From: Trogon surrucura
Lineage: Eukaryota > Chordata > Aves > Trogoniformes > Trogonidae
Length of the DNA stretch: 64,000 bases
Assembly: GCA_020746105.1 (NCBI GenBank)
Contig: JAJGST010000022.1
Coordinates: forward strand, 2,243,135-2,307,134
Direction of reading: 5' to 3'
The notes under the pieces are model-generated. The model was not told where the DNA came from, did no database searches, and saw nothing but the letters and a program-made list of their open reading frames with translations. Within the stretch, counting starts at the first letter, position 1. Each line of letters opens with the position of its first letter. This document shows, in pieces, positions 20,200 through 30,260 of the stretch. A program made the translations under genes and the position numbers.

Positions 20200-23070
20200 G
20201 CACAGAATCACAGAATGTTAGAGGTTGGAAGGGACCTCAAAGATCGTCTAGTCCAACCCCCTTGCCAGAGCAGGACCACCTACAACAGACCGCATAGGAA
20301 CGTGTCCAGGCGGGTTATGAATGTCTCCAGAAAAGGAGACTCCACAACCTCCCTGGGCAGTCTGTTCCAGTGCTCTGTCACCCTCATGGTGAAAAAGTTT
20401 TTCCTCATATTTTTATGGAACCTCCTATGTTCCAGCTTGCACCCATTGCCCCTTGTCCTGTCAATGGATGCCGCTGAAGAGAGCCTGGCTCCATCCTCCT
20501 GACACTCCCCCTTGACATATTTATAAACATTAATGAGGTCACCCCTCAGTCTCCTCTTCTCCAAGCTAAAGAGACCCATGCTCCTTCAGCCTTTCCTCAT
20601 AAGGGAGATGCTCCACTCCCTTAATCATCTTTGTGGCTCTGCGCTGGACTCTCTCAAGCAGCTCCCTGTCCTTCTTGAACTGAGGGGCCCAGAACTGGAC
20701 ACAATATTCCAGATGCGGCCTCACCAGGGCAGAGTAGAGGGGCAGGAGGACCTCTTTCGACCTACTAGCTACTCCCCTTCTAATACACCCCAGGATGCCA
20801 TTGGCCTTCTTGGCCACGAGGGCACATTGCTGGCTCATGGTCATCCTGCTGTCCACTAAAACCCCCAGGTCCCTTTCCCCTGTGCTGCTCTCCAGCAAGG
20901 CACTCAACAACCTATATTGGCACATGGGATTATTCTTTCCCAAGTGCAAAACTGTACACTTGCCCTTGTTGAACTTCATAAGATTTCTCCCCGCTCAGCC
21001 CTCCAGCCTGTCTAAGTCTCTCTGAATGGCAGCACAGCCTTCTGGTGTGTCAGCCATTCCTCCCAGTTTCGTGTCATCAGCAAACTTGGTGACAACATTC
21101 TCTAATCGCTCGTCCAGGTCATTGATGAATATATTGAAAAGCAATGGCCTGAGCACTGACCCCTGAGGGACCCCACTAGACACAAGCATCCAGCCAGACT
21201 CAGCCCCATTGACCACAACTCTCTGGCTTCTTCCCTCCAACCAGTTAGCAACCCACCTCACTACTCCATCATCCAGACCACACTTCCTCAGTTTACCTAT
21301 GAGGATGCTGTGGGAGACGGTGTCAAATGCCTTGCTGATGTCCAGATAGACCACATCCACTGCACGGCCACCATCCATCCACCTGGTTATGTCTTCATAA
21401 AAGGCTATCAGGTTGGTCAAACATGACTTCCCCTTGGCAAAACCATACTGACTGCTCCTAATAACCTTTTTATCCTTGATATGCCTAGAGACAGTATCAA
21501 GGATAAGATGTTCCATCACCTTTCCAGGGCTGGAGGTGAGGCTGACCGATCTGTAGTTACCCGGGTCATCCTTCCTGCCCTTCTCATAGACTGGAGTGAC
21601 ATTCGCTGTCCTCCAGTCTTCAGGCACCTCACCTGTTCCCCATGACTTACCAGGGCAAACTCCTCCTTTATCTTGACTTTGTCTGGGGCCTCAGGGGACT
21701 GAGGGTCTAGAGGACAGTATCCAGCGGTGTAGACAGAGGCAAAGAAGGCATTCAACAACTCTGCCTTCTTTCTGTCCTCTGTCTCCAGGGCACCCACCTC
21801 ATTCACAAGAGGGTCTACATTGCCTCTAGTGTTAGTTTTGTCAGCAATGTATTTGAAGAAGCCCTTTCTGTTGTCCTTGACCTCCCTTGCAAGTTTTAAC
21901 TCCAAGGAGGCCTTAGCGTTTCTAATTGCCTCCCTACATTCCCTGACAGCTGTCCTGTACTCCACTCAAGTGGCCAGCCCTTCCTTCCACAATTTATATA
22001 CCCTCCCTTTCCACCTGAGTCTTCCCAGCAGATCCCTGGTTAACCATGCAGGTCTCCTGGATCTCTTTCTTGATTTCCTACCTGATGGGATGCACTGATC
22101 CTGAGCCTCAAAGAAGTGGTCTTTGAATGCCAACCAACTCTCTTGGGCCCCTTTACCTTCCAGCTCCCTGTCCCAAGGGGTTTCCCCTAGCAATTGCTTG
22201 AAGAGGGCAAAGTTGGCCCTTCTGAAGTCCAGAGTTGAGATCCTGCTTGGTATTCTGTTTCTACCGCACAGGATCCTGAACTCCACTATCTCATGGTCGC
22301 TGCAGCCAAGATTGCCCTCAACCTTCATTGCTTCAACCAGACCTTCCTTGTTGGTGAACACAAGGTCCAGCAGCGCTCCTCTCCTGGTCAGCTCATCCAC
22401 CATTTGCATCAAAAAGTTATCATCGATGCACTGGAGGAACCTCCTGGACTGAGGATGGCTGGCTGTCTGGGACTTCCAGCAAACATCTGGGTAGTTGAAA
22501 TCCCCCATGAGAATCAGGGCCTGGGATTGAGAGGCTGCTGTCAGCTGCCTGTAAAAGGCCTCATCAACTTCCTCCTCCTGATCAGGTGGTCTGTAATAGA
22601 CACCCACCACAGTATCACCTAAGCTAGCCTGCCCCTTAATTCTTACCCACAAACTCTCTACTTGCTCCTCATCTGCTCCTGGATGGATCTCGATACACTC
22701 CAGTTGCTCACTCACGTAAAGAGCAACTCCCTCATCTCGCCTTATTGGCCTGTCGTTCCTAAAAAGGACATAGCCATCAAGGCCCACATTCCAGTTATGT
22801 GGGCTGTCCCACCACGTCTCTGTAATTGCGCTATGATCGTAGTTCTCCAGCTGCACATAGATTTCTAATTCTCCCTGCTTATTCCCCATACTTCTTGCTT
22901 TGTTATACAGACTTAAGAGATTTAATGGAGCATCGGTTACCATTGCTTGTGCCTTTTACACCTAACCCTGGGATACTCCCCCCCGGCTCATCTGTTTTGA
23001 GTCGGGTTTTATTCCCTTCCCCCTTCCAACCTAGTTTGAAGCCCTATCTCGACAGCTCTACACCATCTAT
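20199..23070 (-). mobile_element. CR1 LINE, about 2.9 kb
   Basis: This is the largest CR1 here. The 3' tail is at 20199 (antisense CACAGAATCACAGAATG) and the 5' side reaches about 23070 (CCTTCCAACCTAGTTTGAAG). ORF2 spans most of it but is broken (see 20566-22943). It is internally shortened relative to a full CR1. Confidence 0.9.
20566..22943 (-). pseudogene. CR1 ORF2 (endonuclease-reverse transcriptase), frameshifted
   Basis: The endonuclease is open at 22943-21966 (SLYNKARSMGNKQGEL, AITETWWDSPHNW, MGDFNYPDVCW, SDHEIVEF). A stop at 21966 separates the linker (21965-21516, NAFFASVYTAG). The RT at 21627-20995 shows [33 protein letters not shown] and the catalytic FADDTKLGG. The C-terminal piece is 20979-20566 ([24 protein letters not shown]). 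The catalytic motifs are intact, but three or more frame changes inactivate it. Confidence 0.9.
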
Positions 23071-23230
23071 ACAACAACTTAATAGCAATAACAAGGAATA
23101 ATAAAGGACATCTAAACACAATATTAAGTCAGACAATATCACACTTAACCATCACAAGAAAGAAATTTAGGCATAAAACCAAATAAACAGTATGATAGAC
23201 CTTGCATTCCTTAGTGAGGAAAAGGGAAAA

Positions 23231-23261
<31 letters not shown>

Positions 23262-23679
23262 TCGCCGGTCCAGGTTCCTGCAATGGTCCAGCCAAAGTAG
23301 AGTTCAGGATGCACCTGTCATTGTCTCCTTTCTTCTTTTTCTTCTTGTTGAAATCTTTCCTTTACCTTGCCTCAATTCATACACCATTTTCTATGTGCCG
23401 ACCTGCAGAATGCCAGGTAGGGGAGATTCTTTCCATTAATTCTCAATAACATGTGCGAATGCCCTACCTCCTAAAAAGAGGTGCAAATGCCCTATTTCCT
23501 TGAAAGATATGCTAGAGATAAGGCCATCCTGACTCCCCAAGATTTCCTAATCCCTACACAAATGGGCCCTCTACAACACTCTATAGGACCAAAAACTGGT
23601 TTTGTTTTCTGACCATGCTGGGGGGTTGTAAAAATAACAAGGAACTTTTAAGGCAAAATCCACCAATCAGTCCGCTAGA
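23071..23679 (-). repeat. LTR-S, partial, with (GA)n tract
   Basis: It is homologous to 63100-63702, and its boundary with satellite is followed by CATAG (23680). The first ~230 bp of the LTR (plus-strand left end) are missing. A GA microsatellite lies at about 23229-23262. The small frame at 23192-23449 crosses the GA tract and is not considered a gene. Confidence 0.8.
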
Positions 23680-24023
23680 CATAGAGCCTGGAGCTGCTGA
23701 GACACTTGGGCTGGACAAGGCATTCCAAGGTGACCACAGCACTGCACCAACAGTGCTCCATCTACACCTTTCTTATTTTCGGACAACCATAGCCATTACG
23801 ACGTCAGGATGAACCCAGAGGTGCAGGGTCCTGTTTAGGGTTAAGAGATCCATAGACACTGGAGCTGCAGAGACACTTGGTCTGGACAAGACGTTTGAAG
23901 GGGAGCACAGCACTGCGCCAACAGTGCTCCACCCACGTCTTTCCGATTTTGGGAAAGCCATAGCCATTACGACACCAGGCTGAACCCTGAGGTACAGGGT
24001 CCTGGTTAGGTTAGGGTTCAGAG
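23680..24023 (+). repeat. 177-bp satellite, two monomers
   Basis: Two head-to-tail units have the core GACACTTGG(G/T)CTGGACAAG and the junctions TGTTTAGGGTTAAG and GGTTAGGGTTCAGAG. It is interrupted at 24024 by the provirus C LTR. Confidence 0.9.
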
Positions 24024-24369
24024 TGTCATTGTAGAGACGGATAGGACACATCTGAGTGGTGATCGTAGTGACTCAAAAATGCCTCCTTTATTATACAAAG
24101 GGTGTGCCTTTAATACATAGTCAAAGGCAGTAGAAGAAGGTAGTGTGGCCTTTGCCGATAGGTTAAACACTTGCTGTTCGGGTTCTAACTGGTTAACACT
24201 GAGCAGCTTCCGACTGGGCTCATCCCTCCGGATCTTGTGGGAGAAGGTTGCGCAAAGATGTCCAAGCTCAGTACACACAACTTCCCATCTCAAGGGTACA
24301 CTGGGAATTTGTCAAGGTCAATGTCTTTAACCAATGCCAGGTTCTCAGCAGTCCAGCTGCCGTCCCCCA
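24024..24369 (-). repeat. 3' LTR of class II provirus C
   Basis: On the sense strand it begins TGGGGGACGGC right after a polypurine tract (24370-24385, AAAAAGGGGGAATTC). It ends CTACAATGACA at 24024 inside satellite. An AATAAAG lies near 24088 on the minus strand. The env frame runs 80 bases into it. Confidence 0.75.
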
Positions 24370-26075
24370 GAATTCCCCCTTTTTGTTTTTGAGCTACAAA
24401 CGCTGCCTCAAGAGTCTGATGCAGGGCCCTTCGCATCAGAGTGATCAGGTAGGGTAGCATTAAGAGCATGATTACAACCACAAGCACTATTAAAAATCCT
24501 GTTTTAACCAAAGACATTAAAGACCTTGACAAACCCCATTGCCCAAATGACTTTTCAATACCCCAAAACCCTGTGTCTTCTTGAATCTGACGAGTCATGA
24601 TTTGTAGATCTTGTATTTTCTTGTGGATGGATTCCGAATGATCTTCCAGATTCACGCAACACATTCCGTCAAACTCTTTGCATCCATGCCCATGTGCCAG
24701 AAACCAGAAAACTTCAGAGGTTAAATTAGTATTCTTTTCTATCCAGCAAGCCATTTTTTTAAGGTTGTTAGTGCCTTTGCAACTGCTACACCATAGGCAA
24801 AAATAGAAGCAAAAATACGTTCTGCAGCATTCCAAAGTTGCACATTGCTATCACAATTTTTTCAGCAGTATCACTGATATTTTCACACACCCTCAAGAAA
24901 AGGCATGCAAATCACTGTGATTTACTAGCATTTTCATAGGTGGTGTCATCATGGCCAAGCGACCAAAAGTACAAGGACCTTCTACAGCCCTGGTTGGTAT
25001 GCCAGCCCAGGCTCGCTCCCCACACAGTAAGAACAACCCTTTTGGCAGTCGTGATGCAGATCCGATTCCCGTTACTGAATGGCTCTTGTTTCCAGCAACA
25101 TGCTGACACCATTGAGAGGCATTCTGCCAAAAGGGGGACAAAGGTGTAACGTCAGATACTTCGGTATCACTGTTCACTGTCAGGGTGTACTGGATTCAGC
25201 TGGGATAGGGTTAATTTTCAGTCAAGAATTGAGCTAGCTGGGATGACTAGTCACTAGGCCAAAGGGATGGGATATTCGATACCATCGTGACATCATACTT
25301 GGGGTATATATAGGGAGCTGGTCGGGGTGGGGGTTGCTGTCTTTCCGGTTCTCGGTCCAGGTGCATCGCTGGGTTCCGGGTGGTGAGATCCGCGTTACAT
25401 GTTACTCGCGTTATATCTGGTTAAACGTTACTGTCACTTCACTATTATTGTTATCGTTACCTTTTATGTTCACTATTAAAAAAAACTGTTTTTATCTCAA
25501 CCCCACGAGCCTCCGCCTCCTGCTCTCTCCGGGCTCTTCCCCTCACTCCCGACAGGGGTGAGCGAGTGAGAGAGCGACCATGTGGTTCTTTGTCTCTCCT
25601 GGCCGGTCACTCGGCTTAAACCACGACACAGGGGTAACCCATTGGAGGCATGCCAACCAGTGCTATTAACATACAAGCATGATCGTGCAGTCAAGGTTCC
25701 CAAAATCTCTAATTCTTCCGGCTCCCTGCCTTCTGGTAATTTGGTGGCCCAGTCAAAAATCCCAAGGGTGCAATTTTGCATACTGCCAGTACATTTCCTT
25801 GTAACAGATAATCCTCCCATGCCACGCTGAGATACTAACAAATGCACTTCTGAATCATTCAACGGAACACCTATTAAGCAGGTATGAAAAGGCTGATAGG
25901 GCTGAGCAAGAGAAACACAAAAACTGCTCTGGTTAAGTTGGTGCATCAAAGTCACCCAAACATTGGTCCCATGCCAGGCCAGTGGGATATCATGAGGTCT
26001 TCTGGGAATCCAGAACAGGCTGCATGCAACGAACAGGACACCAATGAGGACCATTATCTGTAGAGACACAAGCAT
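24290..26075 (-). pseudogene. env: env of provirus C (alpha/gamma-type), split by a solo LTR
   Basis: The start (26075) has a hydrophobic leader (MVLIGVLFVACSLFW) and SU motifs SSFCVSLAQPYQPFHTCLIG, which match provirus E env (TDFCLSLTQANNPFRTCLIG). SU continues after the solo LTR at 25186-25628 (25177-24893, LLCGERAWAGIP). TM (24835-24290) has the CX6CC cluster GCKEFDGMCC, a membrane anchor (FLIVLVVVIMLLMLPYLI) and a cytoplasmic tail extending into the LTR. The fusion-peptide region near 24850 is disrupted by frame changes. The start overlaps the integrase end (25990-26292), so there is no room for the extra ORF seen in provirus E. Confidence 0.8.
25186..25628 (+). mobile_element. Solo ERV-L-type LTR with 5-bp target duplication
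   Basis: It begins TGTACTGGATTCAGCTGGG and ends GGCTTAAACCACGACA. CAGGG flanks both sides (25181-25185 and 25629-25633). The sequence has a TATATATAGGG box near 25306 and an ATTAAA near 25475. It lies in the SU gene of provirus C, in opposite sense, and must be younger than C. Confidence 0.92.
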
Positions 26076-26292
26076 AACCCCTTCCCCAGGTTATCAAATC
26101 AAATGGCCCCTGCCATTGGCCTGTGACTAAGTCCTTCATTTGGACTTTGGCACCTTTTTGAACTTGCGATTTCGAGAAAAGAGAAGAGAAATGTCGGAAG
26201 ATAGGAGAAGTATCAAAGTCATCACTGTGCTCTAAAAAGTTAAGAACATAAAGAACTTTGTCCAGACGTGCCTGTGGTGGTTCCCTCGCCAT
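25990..26292 (-). pseudogene. pol: Integrase C-terminal end of provirus C
   Basis: It includes the DNA-binding domain motif GQWQGPFDLITWGRGYACVS, shared with provirus E (GQWQGPVKVLVWGRGYLCVS). RNase H and the integrase core are missing between this piece and RT at 26323, so a deletion of more than 1 kb joins RT to the integrase tail. Confidence 0.85.
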
Positions 26293-26322
26293 TCCCCCTT
26301 TTTGTTTTTAGAAGCATGCGCT

Positions 26323-27267
26323 TCAGTGTGTCATGAGCACGTCTAACGTTACTGGCTGAGGCATAAGTAAAGTATTTGTAACAATCATGCCTAAGAACTT
26401 CCATGGTGCTACGGGTTGAATTTTTTCAGGTGCTATGACCAATCCAAACTCTTGCAAGCAGTGAGTGGCCATTTTTTCCATTTCACTTAATCGGCTTTTG
26501 TCAGAGGCAGCTAACAAGATATCCATATAATGGTAACAATAGTCTTCTGGAAATGCTTTCCGAACAGGTGACAATGCTTGTGCAACAAACCACTGACAAA
26601 TTGTTGGCGAATTTTTCATGCCTTGGGGCAGAACTTTCCACTGATATCTTTGTGAAGGTGCCTCATGATTGACAGAAGGCACAGAAAATGCAAATTTCTC
26701 TTTGTCTTGCTTTGCCAATGGTATTGTGAAAAACCAGTCTTTTAAGTCCATTACAATTATGTCCCCACTCCAAGGGGATCATGGCTGGAGAGGGAAGACC
26801 TGGCTGTAAGGCTCCCATGGTAGTCACTACAGCATTCACCTGCCTTAGGTGATGTAAAAGTCGCCACTTGCCAGATTTCTTTTTAATGACAAACACTGGA
26901 GTATTCCAAGGACTGTGAGAGGGTTCGATATGTATCGCAGATAATTGTTCTTGTACTAAATCCTGCAGGGTCTGTAATTTTTCGCAATTCAGGGGCCACT
27001 GATCCACCCACACAGGTTTGTCAGTGAGCCAAGTCAAGGCAAGGGTGGGCTGTTGAACGCCCTGCAACACAGTGACCCCTGTCAAAAATCCCTGGTAATT
27101 TTAACTCCCAACTGGGAAAGACAATCTCTGTCCCATAAGTTCAACGGGGCATATGTCGCATAAGGCCGAATTGTAGCCGTCTGGCCCTCTGGGTTAGTAA
27201 GAAGAACTGTATTAGCTGACATTACACTCTGAGCAGCACCACCCACGCCAACCACCCCCATTCCCAT
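26323..27267 (-). pseudogene. pol: Reverse transcriptase of provirus C, active-site codon lost
   Basis: The fingers are at 27085-26755 ([28 protein letters not shown]) and the palm at 26751-26323 ([28 protein letters not shown]). The active site reads YHYMDILLA instead of YMDDILLA: one Asp codon is deleted in frame. A frame change near 26755 separates the pieces, and a Gly-rich protease/pol junction lies at 27267-27082. The palm is followed by the thumb start (LGMIVTN) and then a deletion. It is related to provirus E RT. Confidence 0.88.
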
Positions 27268-27291
27268 GTTACCGACAGGCCAGGTGGATGG

Positions 27292-27411
27292 TCATGAGTG
27301 TTGAGATATAATAGTTACGTCCGCTCCGGTGTCCAACAGTCCTGACAGCTGCACCGATGACGGAGAATGTCCTTTCATTGTCACTGTACAAAACAGCTGT
27401 GGCCGTTGTGT
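27292..27411 (-). pseudogene. pro: Protease fragment of provirus C
   Basis: It retains the aspartic protease active site GLLDTGADVTIIS. Upstream sequence is replaced by CR1 at about 27412. Confidence 0.85.
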
Positions 27412-28209
27412 CACAAAATCACAGAATGTTAGGGATTGGAAGGGACCTCGAAACATCATCAAGTCCAATCCCCCTGCCAGAGCAGGAACGCCTAGATAAT
27501 GCTGCATAGGAACATGTCACAGAATCACAGAATCACAGAATGTTAGAGGTTGGAAGGGACCTTAAAGATCATCTAGTCCAACCCCCCTGCCGGAGCAGGA
27601 TCACCTACAGTAGAGCGCACAGGAACGCGTCCAGGCGGGTTTTGAATGTCTCCTGAGAAGGAGACTCCACAACCTCCCTGGGCAGCCTGTTCCAGTGTTC
27701 CGTCACCCTCACTGAGAACTTTCTTCTCGAGTTTAAACGGAACCTCTTATGTTCCAGTTTCAGCCCATTACCCCTTGTCCTATCAGTGGTTGTCACCGAG
27801 AAGACCCTGGCTCCATCCTCGTGACACTCCCCCTTGATATATTTGTAAAGATTAATGAGGTCACCCCTCAGTCTCCTCTGAACTAAAGAGCCCCAGCTGC
27901 CTCAGTCTTTCCTCATAAGGGAGATGCTCCACTCCCTTAATCATCCTAGTTGCCCTGTGCTGGACTCTCTCCAGCAGTTCCCTGTCTTTCTTGAACTGAG
28001 GGGCCCAGAACTGGACACAATATTCCAGATGGGGTCTCACCAGGGCAGAGTAGAGGGGAAGGAGAACCTCTCTTGACCTACTAACCACCCCCCTTCTAAT
28101 ACAACCCAGGATGCGATTGGCCTTCCTGGCCACAAGGGCACAGTGCTGACTCATGGTCATCCTGCTGTCCACTAGAACTCCCAGGTCCCTTTCCCCTGTG
28201 CTGCTCTCT
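27412..28209 (-). mobile_element. Two CR1 copies, head to tail
   Basis: A short CR1 3' end (27412-27515) is followed by a longer one (27517-28209) with its own CACAGAATC tail. The longer copy contains the C-terminal part of ORF2 (28172-27861, [16 protein letters not shown]) and the 3' UTR. Its 5' end is cut by the provirus B LTR at 28210. Confidence 0.88.
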
Positions 28210-28665
28210 TGCGGGGAGCCTCATGCTGGAGAAACAGGAACTGCAGGCAACGACTCAATATGAGCGCGAACAAACAGATCCAACTTTATTCTTTTCTACC
28301 AAACATTTATACTCTTTCAACTCTCAGTACATTACACTTTCTGTTATCTCATTGGTTATTACTACATTCTATCTACTACAACAGTTACTGATTGGTGCGG
28401 TTACATCTAATATGCCTACACTTAAACTGTCAGGACGTTGCATCTCCAGATGTCCAGTGTCTTTGTTCTCAATGACAAACAAGAAAGATTTGTAACCTTG
28501 TTTTGCTTCAAGGAAGCAAAACAAGGGCAGACTGACCTTAATGATCCGTGACTTGTTTGCTTCAGGGAGGCACATCATCAGAATGCTGACCTCGAGGATC
28601 AAAGAATCTAAGGTATTTTCCCAAGCGCAGGCTGCAATGTTATAGCGCCAGCAAGGCCAGCAACA
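28210..28665 (-). repeat. 3' LTR of class II provirus B
   Basis: On the sense strand it runs from TGTTGCTGGCC (28665), preceded by the polypurine tract TAAAAGAGGGGGAGA (28666-28680), to CTCCCCGCA at 28210. It is about 456 bp. No matching 5' LTR is present. Confidence 0.75.
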
Positions 28666-29844
28666 TCTCCCCCTCTTTTATCAAACACGGCATCAGCTAG
28701 CCTTCTGATCTGAGCAGAGAAGCATTGGATGATGCAAGGTCCCATACAAACTACAATCAATACAACAACAATAATAATTATAACCATCTTAATTCCATCT
28801 TTAAGCCAGGCAGGAATTCCAAAAGACAAAAGCCAGTCATCAAAAGGATTATGGCCTACAGTAATTTTTTGTGTATGTTGTTGAAACCAATATAGTTGTT
28901 TGTGAATCGAGTCACTATGATCCGACAGGTTAAAACAGCACATTCCTTGAATTTCCTCACACCCTTTACCTTGAGCTAGTAATAGAAAATCAATGGCAGC
29001 ACGATTTCGAAGGACTGCTTGACGCAGACTGCTCATATCGGGCTAATTGGGATATTACTTGAGTAGTGACATTAGCTTGTTTTGCTGTCCAACATGCCAG
29101 TTTTTGAATTTGTTGTAAAGCATGAGAAGTGCCAATGCCAGGAATTAAGGAAGCAAAAACCCTGGCTGTGGGACCCCATAGCTCTACATCGTCATTACAG
29201 TCAGGAGGCAATAGAGAAATACTTCTTTTGGTTCGGGTATGATGCAAGGTTGCAAAAAATTCTTTAGATGGAGCAAGTAAGGCTAAATGACCAAGGTAAC
29301 AAGGACCACCGTGAGCAAAGCTAGGAATTCCTTGCCAAGCACGGTCGCCACAGATCAAGTAAGTGTGGGGCGATAACGAAAGAGGAGAGGAGATTTTTAA
29401 ATATAAATGTCCAGGCCCCCAACCATAAGGGTGAGATCCACAATACTCAGAATGATTAAAATTTTTATGGGGAGTCAGCCAATTTTGTTTTGGAGATAGT
29501 GACAAATTCCAGGAACCAAAGTAAATACACCCATACCCATTTGGTTTTCGACTGTTTAGTAAATCCAGCTCTTGGGGATCCCAAGGAAATGGCACTGATA
29601 AATTCTTAACAATCATGGCAAGACAGTGGCTGCTATTACTTGCTTTTCTACAGTCACCCAATTGAAAAGGGGACACAGGTGTTCCAATTAAGCATGTCTT
29701 AAAGGGATCAGTTGCTGATGTTAAATGTAAGCAAAAGGCATCATTGCCAGTCTGACTTGCCCATCGTACCCAAAAATTCATCATAGGGAAGTCTGCTAAT
29801 GTCCAATTAATCCATAAACAGGTGAGGAACATCAGGCGGTTCAT
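28608..29844 (-). pseudogene. env: env of provirus B, one frameshift
   Basis: SU begins at 29844 with a leader and shares DAFCLHLTSATDPFKTCLIG, YLICGDRAWQGIP and GGPCYLGHLAL with provirus E env. A basic cleavage region (RTKR) precedes an internal fusion loop (PPDC onward). A frame change near 29000 leads to TM (29036-28608) with LRNRAAIDFLLLAQGKGC, the CX6CC cluster, a long membrane anchor and a tail that runs into the LTR. One visible frameshift separates otherwise well preserved halves. The internal fusion loop with CX6CC resembles alpharetroviral envelopes. Confidence 0.88.
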
Positions 29845-29946
29845 TATGAATTTTGCAATTCTTCAAATACTAAGACTGTACAATATCAGTATGTTTGACA
29901 ATAATTAATTAGTTTATAATAGAATTGATTTGTGTCTATAACAAGG

Positions 29947-30260
29947 CTAATTCCTTCTCTTAAGAACAACTCTGGATAGTTTAACTGAACACGAAGTTAT
30001 AACAGGGACAAACCTATACCTACAAACTAAACAACCTAAAAACCACTGTCTATTATTATAAGAAAAAAAAACAGTTTCCCACACCCTCCACAGTAAAAAT
30101 GTCCTTGGAGCCACACTGTGCAGCCACAAGGTGGCCAGTGTAGTCCACACACTTTAGTAATTGTAAGCTTCTCAACTTCTCTCCCAAATGCTACAGTATT
30201 AGGTACCAGTGGTAATGATATCCGTAGTTCTTGTTCCAGTATCGAGCGAAGAGGCCGTAG
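29947..30260 (-). pseudogene. Decayed homologue of the provirus E extra ORF
   Basis: Between the end of pol and env, one minus frame from about 30260 reads through CGLHWPPCGCTVW and HFYCGGCGKL, reaching a run of T at about 30062-30070. Beyond it, a neighbouring frame (to 29947) reads NRQWFLGCLVCRYRF and ends in a basic KRRN. The order CTxW, CGGCG(K/R), RQ and CxxCxYR(W/F) matches residues 76-110 of the extra ORF of provirus E. As in E, its upstream part overlaps the pol tail in another frame. It is shorter than in E and broken at the T-run. Homology is by eye. Confidence 0.65.

Noticed and set aside
23192-23449. Lys/Arg/Glu-rich frame across a GA repeat
   Set aside because: Its composition comes from the (GA)n microsatellite inside LTR-S; similar frames at 45724-46084 have the same cause.
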